64,000 nt of DNA from Eledone cirrhosa (lineage: Eukaryota; Mollusca; Cephalopoda; Octopoda; Eledonidae): assembly GCA_964016885.1 (NCBI GenBank), contig OZ024743.1:127505365-127569364 (forward strand). Reading direction: 5' to 3'. The position numbers and the translations under genes were made by a program. This document shows, piece by piece, positions 11,871-22,071 of this stretch (positions are counted from its first letter, which is position 1; every line of letters starts with the position of its first letter). The notes under the pieces are model-generated. The model saw only the letters and a list, made by a program, of their open reading frames with translations, was not told the DNA's origin and ran no database searches.

Positions 11871-12523
11871 GAATAAGTGCTAAGAATACCAGTAAAAAGC
11901 AAAATGAAGATAGAAGGGAGATAAAAATAAAAATAGCACCTTCCTCCAGTTTCAGGAACCATTCAGACACACTACATGACCACATCTTGAGTTTATATAT
12001 ATACTTCTAGTAAATAAAATTAGTTTAGTGTTTCTGAGGAGGACAACCGATTGAACAGGAACTTCAAGACAAGTAATAGGTTGTAACTTAATCACTACCA
12101 TGTTAGTCGATACATCCATCTCCGCCGATCAATTGTTCTTCTGAAACAATCGTAAAACAATGAACTAACTATCTACCTACACCTGACTTCTCTTTGTATT
12201 GTTTTATGCATAAACACATATATGTAAATGACTGTAACCCAGATAGATTTTCTTTGGGGATACCTTAGGCAGTGACCACCTACCACAAGAATTACTGGAC
12301 ACACTGCCGATTTTCGACACAACTATCCTTTCTAGGATACATTGAGTTCTAACAACATTACCAGCCCCACCACAACCAGGTCTCCAATATAAATATTTTT
12401 ACTGATATTGAGGTATTTCAATATAGATCCTGGTAAAGATGAGAGAAGCTTGATGGTATCCAGTTTCCTTGATACAAGAGTAATCCGGAATTGGCTAATG
12501 ACTTTCTCAGATGTGGCAGATTC
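11871..12523. other. Gene-free stretch
   Basis: No coding similarity; leads into the ATA tail of the LINE fragment on the right. Confidence 0.5.
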
Positions 12524-13060
12524 TATAATAATAATAATAATAATGAAATATTGTGTACAGTGCTCAGGTGCATTACAACTCATCAAAAAGTGTATGTATA
12601 GTACATAGGGTAATGTACAAACATCAGGAAAATGAACAGTGCATGAGTCATGATACACACGTGTGCATGTGTATGGAAGGGGTACATCAGGTGTAGTTTT
12701 GGCGTATTTCGGGAAGCATGAGTGTCTTAAAGGATGCAGTGTCTCGGCAGCTAACAACTGACGCAGGCAGTTTGTTCCATGCTTCAGCAACTCTGAGCGT
12801 GAAAAAAATGTCTACGAAAGTCATGGGAGCTGTGCTGTTTTCTGATTTTGTAGGCATGTCCACGTGTATTAGACACATGGAGATCAAAAAGGTGCTCAGG
12901 GTTGCAATTGGCAAGATCGTTAATAACTTTGTGGGTATTTACCAAGTCCATTGCCAGACGTCGGAGCTTCAATGAATCCATGCCCAGGGAAGCAAGTCGT
13001 TCAGAGTATGGTAGGTGTCTGTTGTAGATGGTTATGATTTGGGCTGCAGAGTTTATGAAT
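12524..13060 (-). mobile_element. CR1-like LINE 3' fragment
   Basis: The minus-strand frames match the C-terminal end of the CR1-like RT at 28,953-29,849: LKLRRLAMDLVNTHKVIND and AEAWNKLPASVVSCRDTASF. A frameshift separates the two. The 3' end (12,524-12,542) is an ATT-type repeat tail on the minus strand. 5'-truncated and dead. Confidence 0.8.
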
Positions 13061-13174
13061 TATCAATAGAAAAAAGGACTAAGTTATACTTAAAACATAT
13101 CTTTATTCAACTTATGTTGGACTAGTTTGAAGATGCTGTTAAATATATATATATATGTATGTATGTACAGAAGA

Positions 13175-13515
13175 TCTGACTTCCCATGGGTACAAGTCGA
13201 AGCTGAAGCATATAGACAATATGCCCCCACCCCCTCCCACTGCAAAGTGGTCGTGGAGGTGTCACAACAAAAAAGCATCCAGTCTACACTGTAGAGCGGT
13301 CATATAGGTGCCACGGTAAAAAGCACCCAGAACTCACTGTAAATAAGGTTGGTGTTAGGAAGGGCATCCAACTGTAGAAATCAAGCAAAAATCAGTTCCT
13401 GTATGAGCAAGACATGGTCACCCAACCTGGCATTGCTCACAACAGGACAACCCATCTAACCGATGCAAGCATGGAAGAATGGATGTAAAACACTGATGAT
13501 GATATATATATATAT
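13175..13515 (+). mobile_element. RTE 3'-tail copy
   Basis: Carries the RTE 3' terminal sequence seen after the RTE ORFs: cttcccatgggtacaag, cactgcaaagtggtcgtgga, gttggtgttaggaagggcat, then gcaagcatggaagaatggat and a GATGAT tail. No coding sequence remains. Confidence 0.8.
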
Positions 13516-13596
13516 ATATAAAACAAAGTTTGTTTTTGCTCTTAACATGGTGGATACTTAAATGTATTTGTGAGTGAATAATGATAATATTATAAT

Positions 13597-13801
13597 TGTT
13601 TCTACTATTGGCACAAGGCCAGCATTTACCCAGTACATTACTGGTACTTTATTTTATCGACCCCGTAAGGATGAAAGGCAAAGTTAACCTCGGCAGGATT
13701 TGAACTCAGAATGGCAAGGGCCGTAACTCTATGCGTCAAAGCATGGCGTCCGACCCTCTACCGATACTGCCAATTCACCGCCCCTAAGATATAAAGCTGA
13801 G
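13597..13801 (-). mobile_element. tRNA-derived SINE, full length
   Basis: Complete minus-strand copy running from ggggcggtgaattggcagta to the ggccttgtgccaatagtaga tail. It is flanked by a 17-bp direct repeat aatgataatattataat (13,580-13,596 and 13,802-13,818), the target-site duplication. Confidence 0.85.
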
Positions 13802-14066
13802 AATGATAATATTATAATAATATCATATTATTATTAATATTCAGTTTGTTTGGAATAAAACAGCCTCATAAACACCATGTGTTAGATGATCAATGTCATC
13901 CTTTTATTCCAGTGGTAGCTGAGAGAAAAGAATCGAGAATTGTTTTGGAGTTTTTGCTCCTTATCAAGATTGTGTATTCTCATCACTACTACCCACTGGA
14001 ACTGCTGAGAATACATTGTATTCTTAAATGTATACATCGGCTGATTAGCCTCACATCGTGTTCAAC
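13802..14066. other. Gene-free stretch
   Basis: An open frame of 78 codons lies at 13,846-14,082, but it runs into a SINE fragment and matches no family I know. Confidence 0.4.
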
Positions 14067-14155
14067 CTTATGGGGTCGATAAAATAAAGTACCAGTAATA
14101 CACTGGGATAATTTCTGGCCTTGTGCCAAAAGTAGAAACAATTATATTATTGTTA
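14067..14155 (+). mobile_element. SINE 3' fragment
   Basis: Contains ttatggggtcgataaaataa, agtaccagtaatacactggg and ggccttgtgccaaaagtaga; only the 3' half of the SINE is present. Confidence 0.8.
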
Positions 14156-14500
14156 TTTACTCACGAATACATATATATATGTGTGTGTGTGTGTGTGTGT
14201 CTGTAGCCCACACACTGACCCCCGAATGACATCTAGCTTGTGAGTGCTTGTATATAACTTTATATTTTTATGATTCAGAGTAATCATATTCTTATTCCTA
14301 TTTTACTGAAGTGAAGTAAAATTATATATCTTACCAAAATTATTGTATTTGTCATGTTTATTCGTCTTCAACAACAAACAACTAATTTCACTTCATATAT
14401 ATATATATATATATATATATCAAATTAAAAAGTTGAGTTAAAGAGTCGCAATCATCCCCTATAATTTAATGAGCTCAAGGAACAGATTTCGGGCTCTTTA

Positions 14501-14610
14501 TAAATTAGCATATAGAGAGAAGTACACATTTGTGTCCCATCATAGAGGATTTAAATCCCTTATGATTGAACATGTATGTCTATGTGTACTTCTCTCTCTC
14601 TATTAATATA
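14501..14610. repeat. Small palindromic element
   Basis: The arms agagagaagtacacat (14,513-14,529) and atgtgtacttctctct (14,582-14,597) are inverted. The inner part is nearly palindromic around ggatttaaatcc (14,547-14,558). The sequence can fold into one imperfect hairpin of about 100 nt. Could be a foldback MITE. Confidence 0.6.
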
Positions 14611-14624
14611 AATATATATATCAT

Positions 14625-15290
14625 CATCATCATCATCATCATCGTTTAACGTCCATCTTCCACGCTGGCATGGGTTAGACGGTTTTGTTCCATTTGATGC
14701 GGGATGGTCGGGAGACCATGTCTCACTCGTACAGAAATGTCTCTGGCAGGTTTTCTACGGCTGGATGCCTTTCCTAACACCAACCACCTTTACAGTGTGG
14801 ACTGGGAGCCTTTTTATCGTGTCTCCTACACTACCACCTTACAGTGTGGACTGGGTGCTTTTTGTTGTTATCGACACAGCGGACGGAAATGTGAGGATGG
14901 GGTAGGGTGTGTGGAGTGGGGTGTATATTGGGTTAAGAAGTGCCTACTGACTGTAGGTTTGTATGCGAGGGAAGGCAGGTCTTCTGTACAACTGCATGGC
15001 ACCAAAGATCTCAATCCAGTGGCATTGTCTTAGAGAGGTGTAAGTGAGAAAGGTCAATTTTTGTCACCTCGTCCCAGGTTATTCTTGGTCTACCACTCCG
15101 TAGCTTCTATCAATTTTCATTGCTCTGCACTTCTTTATATAGCTGTTGTCCTTCATACGTATCACATGGCCATACCAACACAATCTCCTCTCCAGAACAC
15201 AACATTTGATACCTCTTATGCTTAGTCTCTCTCTCAATTCGCTTATCCTTCACCGTTCGCACACATTATTATTACACATCCATCATTTCA
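14625..15290 (-). mobile_element. RTE 3' fragment
   Basis: On the minus strand it begins in the C-terminal RTE coding region (CCVLERRLCWYGHVMRMKDN-like), continues through the 3' UTR-like tail (ttggtgttaggaaaggcatc) and ends in a GATGAT run at 14,626. 5'-truncated. Confidence 0.75.
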
Positions 15291-15319
15291 ATCCCTAAAT
15301 ATATATATATATATATCAT

Positions 15320-17440
15320 CATCATCATCATCATCATTTTACGTCCACTTTTCCCTGCTCGCAAGGGTGGGACGGGTCCTATCCAGCACAGCATCTCTCC
15401 ACTTGTCACGGTCCTTCGTCATCTCCACCATGAGGTTCAGCGATCTGAGGTCTGCTCTCACCACCTCCGCCCATGTTTTTCGTGGTCTTCTTCTACTATC
15501 TCTTTCTTCAACTGGCATTTCTTGGCACTTCTTCACCCATCGGTCATCCTCCATGCGCATCACATGTCCATACCACCTCAGTCTCCTCACCCGTACACTA
15601 CATTCTATCCCTCTCAGACACAGTTTCTCTCTCAACACATTCATGCTGGGTCGTTCACGCACATTTACACTGCACATCCAACGGAGCATGCTTGCCTCAT
15701 TTCTCTCCAGCCCTCGCATATTCTCTGTAGTTGCTGCCCAGGTCTCACTACCATGCAGCATCGTGCACCTCACACAGGCATCGTATAACTGGCCTTTTGT
15801 ACGCAGGGAGAAACCCTTCTTCATCATCAGTGGAAGCAGCTCCCTAAACTTCTTCCAACCCATCCTTATTCTAGATACTATGGCCTCGGAACACCCCCCA
15901 CCCATGCTAATCTGATTATCTAGGTACCGGAAGCTATCAACCACTTCTATAGCACCCACCTGCATTTGAAAAATGTGTCTAGCAATGTGACTTCTACTGT
16001 CAACTTTCCCTGTACATCTACTGCATACGTAGTTTCCCCTACCTGTTAGCTTGCCTGATTTCCCACTACATCTATTGTGTACCCAAGATCTGCATTGTGT
16101 ACATTTTATAAAATTTATGCCAGTTCCTTTTCTGCATATCGAACAAGGCCATTTCCCTGACGGAATCAGAGTTTTGTCCTCTTTTCTACTCATCAACAAT
16201 TTTGTCTTAGCTAGGTTCACTCTCAGTCCTCTTGATTCCAACTGCTGTTTCCATAGCCAGAATTTATTCTCTAGCTCCTCCACTGATTCTGCTATAAGAA
16301 CCAGATCGTCAGCATAGAGAAGTTCCAATGGACAGCCAGTCTTAAATTCCTCTGTTATGGCTTGGAGGACTATAATGAACAAGAGCACGCTGAGGACCAA
16401 ACCCTGATGTACTCCTACTTGTATCTGGAATTCCTCACTAAACTCCATTCCTACACTCACTTTACTGACATCACCTCTGTACAAAGCTTGCACTGTCCTC
16501 ACAAGCCATTCTTCAACACCTAGTTTCCTTAGGGACCACCAGATGACAGATCGGGGTACCCTATCAAAGGCCTTCTCTAGGTCAACAAAAGTTAAGTATA
16601 GTGGCTTTTTCTTCTCTAAGAACCTCTCTTGTAATTGTCTCACTAAAAAGAGGGCATCCGTTGTACTTTTCCCAGGCACAAAACCAAACTGCATCTCATC
16701 TAGTTTGACCCTTTCTCTAATTAGTTGTGCTAATATTTTCTGCTACTTTCATAACCTGATCCATCAGTTTTATGCCCCTATAGTTGCTCCTCTCCAGAGC
16801 ATCCCCTTTACTTTGTAGCAATTTATGAGAATACTGCTGCACCAGTCTTTGGGTATGACACCACCATATATAGCTTGATTGATGATGCATGCAACCAATT
16901 TAGTGCCCACTTCTGATGCCTTCAGCATCTCAGCAACTATCCCCGACGGTCCAGCGGCCTTACCATTTTTCATTTCCTTAATCGCCTCTTGGACCTTATA
17001 TTCGTCAATCTCAATAGCTGGTCCCTCTGTTGGATCTACTGAGGGTAATTTCTTTCTCTCCCATTCGTTCTCCACATTCATCAGTCTCTCATAATGACAT
17101 TTCCAGGCCTCCTTTTTCTGATCATACGTGACACTAAGTACACCGGCAACAACATCCTGATTTGCACTGACACACTGCCTTGCAACGCGGAACACCGCAC
17201 GTCTCTGATCTTCCCATCACAGAACATTGGCAAACCTCCTACTCTCAGCCGCCTTGCGTGCTAAGTACACCTGACGTCTAGCTTCTCTCTTAGTGGCTGT
17301 ATATCCTTCTCTACTCCCACCATTTTCCAAAGCATTCCATGCTAGTCTTTTGTCTCTAATGGCCCTATCTACTGTGCTGCTTCACCACTCTCTGTCTGGT
17401 TGGAGCTCTGTTCCAGCCACAAGTTTCTTCAGTAGCCTGC
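15320..17440 (-). mobile_element. RTE LINE copy A (divergent subfamily)
   Basis: The minus-strand frame 16,694-15,339 (451 codons) holds most of the RT: FGFVPGKSTTDALF, FVDLEKAFDRVPRSVIWW, LLYADDLVLI. A PHD-like C4HC3 finger follows (CSIC...CTQC..WVHNRC...CSRC), then the post-RT domain ending TWAEVVRADLRSLN. Upstream frame 17,195-16,770 covers the linker and first RT blocks and is separated by a frameshift; the remainder to about 17,440 is broken by stops. 5'-truncated. It differs clearly in sequence from copies B, D and E. It lies head to head with copy B across a 45-120 bp TA-rich junction. Confidence 0.9.
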
Positions 17441-17561
17441 AGTATATATATATATATATATAATATATATATATGGGAAAACTACCCTAAGTATCGAGTA
17501 CTCTGGTGCGTTATGGTCCATTTGGTTCCTTACCTCACTTCCTTCGTTATATATATCCTGG
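17441..17561. repeat. TA-rich junction between two RTE copies
   Basis: TA repeat at 17,443-17,475 separates the truncated 5' ends of two oppositely oriented RTE elements. Confidence 0.6.
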
Positions 17562-20500
17562 CGCTATAAAAGACAGATTCTATGAGACACTGATGCTCAC
17601 TACCTCCCAAATAACCGACAGTGACTATATAATTATTGCTGGCGACCTAAATGGCCACGTTGGACAACATTGTGACGGCTATGACGGAATCCACGGAGGC
17701 TATGGGTTTGGTACTAGAAACGAGGAAGGCTCCAGAATCCTGGAATTCTGTGATGCAAATAACCTAACTACCAGTAACACTAACTTCAAAAAACGAGACA
17801 ATCACTTGATAACCTACAGATCAGGGGAACATACCAGCCAGGTAGATTATATCCTTACCAGAAGACGTGACAGAGTGTCTGTTGTAAACACTAAATCCCT
17901 CCCCCATGAAGAATGCACCTCCCAACATAGACTGATAATTAGCGACCTCATAGTCAGGACGAGACGTACTAGACAGCAGAAGAGGACTATCCTCAGGAGA
18001 AAAATATGGAAGCTAAAGGATCCCACAGCCAGAAATAAATTTCAAAGCATATTACTTGATGCTTTCGACAGTAAGGAAGAGCAATTAGAGTCGTACAATG
18101 TAGAGGAACAGTGGGAATTCCTGAAAGCAAACCTGCTGATGGCGGCAGACGAAGTCTGTGGCTGGAGCAGGCCTGTAGGCAGGAGGAGAGTAACATGGTG
18201 GTGGAACAGTAAGGTGGAGGGGTCAATCAAAGCCAAAAAGCAGGCTTGGAAAGCATGGCGGGATGGGGGAAGTAGAGAAGACTATCAAGTGGCCAGGAGG
18301 GAAGCTAGGAGACAAGTGTACTTCGCAAGAAGGGAAACAGAGGAAAGAAAGTTCAAGCATGTTCTACAACGCGAGGACCCAAAACGTGAGGTGTTCAGGA
18401 ATGCTAGGCAATGTGTCAAGGAAACCCGTGATATTGTCGGGGAGAAGTGTGTACTTAACGATGATGGCGTACTTGCCATCACTGACGCTGATAAGAAGGT
18501 AGCTTGGAAGTGTCACTACGAAAGGCTACTAAATGAGGAGAATAAATGGCAGAAAGACAGTCTCCCCCACATCGACCCAATAGAGGGACCAGCAGTGTTA
18601 GTCGAAGGTAGTATAATAAGTAAGGCAATCAAAGATATGAAGACGGGTAAGGCGGCTGGGCCTTCGGAAATAGTTGCTGAGATGCTGAAAGTCTCTGGAA
18701 CGGTGGGACACACCATGGTCACCCGGATAGTAAACCAAGTCATACAGAATGGGGTTGTTCCGAAGGACTGGCGTAGCAGCATCATCGTTAACTGTTACAA
18801 GGGTAAAGGAGACGCCCTAGATAGGAGTAAATATAGAGGCATTAAATTAATCGACCAAGTCATGAAGGTCACGGAAAAAGTAATAGCGCAACTAATCAGA
18901 GAGAGAATTGATCTAGATGAAATGCAGCTCGGGTTTGTGTCAGGCAAAAGTACCACAGACGCTCTTTTCATTGTACGACAACTACAGGAGAAGTACCTAG
19001 CTAAAAGTAAACCCCTATACTTAGCTTTTGTCGACTTGGAGAAAGCCTTCGACAGAGTCCCCGTTCCATTATCTGGTGGGCTCTTAGAAAACTAGGTGTT
19101 GACGAATGGCTTGTGAGAGCTATACAAGCCATGTATAAAGAAACAGTCAGCAAGGTTAGAATTAACAACGAATATAGTGAAGAGTTTAGCGTAAAAGTTG
19201 GTGTCCATCAGAGCTCTGTTCTTAGCCCCCTACTATTTATTATTGCCCTTCAGGTTATAACAGAGGAGTTCAAGACCGGCTGCCCATGGGAACTCCTATA
19301 CGCAGATGATCTAACGCTCATAGCTGAATCAATGGCCGAGCTAGAGAAGAAATTCCAAACATGGAAGCACGGCCTAGAATCAAAAGGCCTTAAAATTAAC
19401 CTGGCTAAGACTAAAGTTCTAGTTTGTAGGAAAGAAAATAAGGCGCCGGTCCCTTCCGGGAAATGGCCATGCTCAGTGTGTAGGAAAGGAGTAGGTAGAA
19501 ACTCCATTTTATGTCCCAAATGCAAACTATGGGTGCATAAAAGATGTAGTGGGATCACAGGTAAGCTAACTAAGAACATAGATTTTATATGTGGCCGGTG
19601 CTCTGGTGCAATAAGTAGCAGCAAGTGCCCACAGAATACTAGCTCTTTCAATTGCGCAGAGGGTTCTATAGAAATAGTGGACAGCATCCGTTACCTGGGT
19701 GACAAAATCAGCAGTGGGGGAGGGTGCTCTGAAAGTACAGTAGCTAGAGTCAGAACTGGATGGAAAAATTTCAGAGAGCTTATACCACTATTAGCCGCTA
19801 AAGGGTTCTCCCTAAAAATGAAAGGCAGGTTGTATGATGCCTGAATACGAACAGCAATGTTGCATGGCAGTGAGACCTGGGCATTGTGTGCAGAGGATAT
19901 ACGCAGACTAGAGAGGAACGAAGCTTGCATGCTCCGCTGGATGTGTAATAGTAATATACGTGAACGGCAAAGCATAAATGAACTAAGGAAAAAATTAGAG
20001 ATAAGAGGGATCAGATGTTGTTTACTCGAGAGAAGGCTACGTTGGTATGGACACGTGATGCGCATGAAAGTCGATAGCTGTATAACAAAGTGCAGGGCAA
20101 TAAAGATAGACGGTAGCCACGGAATAGGCAGACCTAGAAAAACCTGGGACGAGCTGATAAATTCCGACCTCACACACTTACACCTCTCCAAGACAATGTC
20201 ACTGGACCGAGACCTTTGGCGGTACTCAGTAATAGAGAAGACCCGCCTTACCTAAATACAAAGTAAAACCTACTACAGTCAGTAGGCATCTCTAACAAAA
20301 TACACCCCCCCCCCCCATCCACACCGCCCCTTTCAATGTAAAGTTATGTTGGTGCCACAACATCCAGGCCGAAACAAATGAGATCGTGTAGGTGTCACGA
20401 CAAAAAAACACACAGTCCACGCTGTAATGTGGCCGTGTAGGCAACACGGTAAAAACCTCCCATCCCCACACTGTAAATGTGGTTGGTGTTAGGAAGGGCA
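17562..20500 (+). pseudogene. RTE LINE copy B (EN-RT polyprotein, broken)
   Basis: From about 17,562 the frame reads the second half of an apurinic-type endonuclease (IIIAGDLNGHVG, VDYILTRRRDRVS, SQHRLIISDL). It continues through the linker and RT to FVDLEKAFDRV, where a frameshift near 19,070 breaks it. The next frame (19,113-19,844) carries LLYADDLTLI and the PHD-like finger (CSVC...CPKC..WVHKRC...CGRC). A TGA at 19,842-19,844 replaces the Cys codon found in copy D. Frame 19,857-20,255 completes the C-terminus. A C/GAT-rich 3' tail follows to about 20,500. Very similar to copy D, so the breaks look recent. Confidence 0.9.
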
Positions 20501-21126
20501 TAGGTCTAGAGCTAAATATAGTAGAATAATCGAGTATCGAAAAATCGGCGCACGAGTTCACGATAAACAAAATTCGATATGAGCGGCAGAGGGCTCCATA
20601 ATTTAGATAAATCAGAGCTATAACTATCGTTAAAATACCGTCACACATAGAACAAGTCTATAATCAACCGTACGATCGAAAAGTTGCGATCTGGAAGATT
20701 CGGGACACTCAGATAAAAAATCAATAAATCAATAAATCAAATGAATGTAAAAAGCACGCCCGGACCCGCTAGAAAGATGTTAAATCTAGCTTCTTGGGTT
20801 TCTGTAAATCCTTAAACTGTTCTCTATCAGCTCACATAAAAATATATAAGACTTCTAGATACCAGCGGACAGGAAATTTACTTCCTCAACGAGCTTTGTC
20901 CAAACGAATGAAAAGGCATAACCCACGCTAAATACGCACATGGAATTCGGCAAGGGAGATAACCTCTATATCCGCGAAAAATATTCGGGAAAATGTGGAA
21001 ATACACATATCGAATAAGAGTGCTCAATAGACATGTTAAAATAAACAGGAGCTATTCATCATTTAATAGAATCGACAAAAAATGAACAATAAAATTAACT
21101 GGTCAATAGCTAGGTCTAGAGCTAAA
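20501..21126. other. 594-bp unclassified segment between 16-bp direct repeats
   Basis: The exact 16-mer taggtctagagctaaa occurs at 20,501-20,516 and 21,111-21,126. The 594 bp between (20,517-21,110) match none of the repeat families I recognise, encode no long frame and lack obvious inverted termini. The left side is the cut tail of RTE copy B and the right side is RTE coding sequence, so the pair may be a target-site duplication or a rearrangement scar. Confidence 0.5.
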
Positions 21127-21325
21127 AGGAAGGCGTGGTAGGGGTAGACCACGAAAAACATGGGCGGAGGTGGTGAGAACAGACCTCAGATCCCTGAAGC
21201 TCACGGTGGAGATGACGAAGGACCGTGACAAGTGGAGAGATGCTGTGCTGAATAAGACCCGTCCCACCCTTGTCAACAGGGAAGAGTGGGCGTAAAATGC
21301 TGATGATAATGACGATGATGATATA
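21111..21325 (+). mobile_element. RTE 3' fragment (subfamily A-like)
   Basis: Reads RGRPRKTWAEVVRTDLRSL and DKWRDAVLNKTRPTLVNREE, then a stop and a GATGAT-type tail. It matches the C-terminus of copy A rather than that of copy B. Confidence 0.8.
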
Positions 21326-22071
21326 TATTTATATCTTTAAACAAAATTGGGCTTTGAAACTTTAGGTAGTGGTTTTGTTCTGTGTATGACCATAAATAAA
21401 ATAATATAATATATGAGACAAGGTCCTTTATACTTTCTGCCTAACAAACTTCACCCACAAAGCTATAGTAGAATACATTTGCCCAAGCTGTTATACTTTG
21501 GGATCGAACCCGATGTCACAAGGTTGCGAAGAGAACTCTTTAATGATACAGTCACAGTCACGCCTACGTCTCCTGTTTCTGAAATGTATTTATCTATTTA
21601 TTAATTTGAAGAACGTCAGTATTCCGTCTGTCATAATTCTCGATTATCATTGGTTCATAGGTTTCAAACGACTCCGCCCACCTCAACGACGCCAAACTGA
21701 AATTAATATGCATAATGCCAATGAGGGAGTGAGAGGGGAGAGTGTGAACGCTGTATTCAATAACTATTAACATGTGTGCGTGTGTATGTACGTGCGCGTA
21801 TGTTTATGTGTGTGTGCGTGCGTGCGTGCAGCGTTCCACAGAAACTAAAAACTATCAATATGTGTGCGTGTGTAAGTTTGCGTGCGTGTGCGTGTTTCCA
21901 TGCGTGTATGTGTGTGGCGTTCCAGAATCGCCACGCAGTTTATCTGTCTGTGTGCCTGTCTGTCAGTCTAACATATACAGAGTTGTGAAGGGAGTAAATA
22001 GGGACCTTTCTTTACATTGACGGACATCTTTTATATTTATTATTGTGTCATTTTGTGACAATTGCTCGAAA
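21326..22071. other. Helitron upstream region / low complexity
   Basis: No gene recognised. A TGTGTGCGTG-rich block (21,770-21,960) with twin 'gcgttcca' units precedes the Helitron frame and probably belongs to its 5' region. The block gtaaatagggacctttcttt begins at 21,993 and returns at 27,121. Confidence 0.45.

Noticed and set aside
18516..18785. Antisense ORFs inside RTE copies (also 39,255-39,656 and 15,367-15,915)
   Set aside because: Shadows of the retrotransposon coding strand.
21772..22020. Cys/Val-rich ORFs in the GT-rich block
   Set aside because: Product of TGTGTGCG repeats, no domain.
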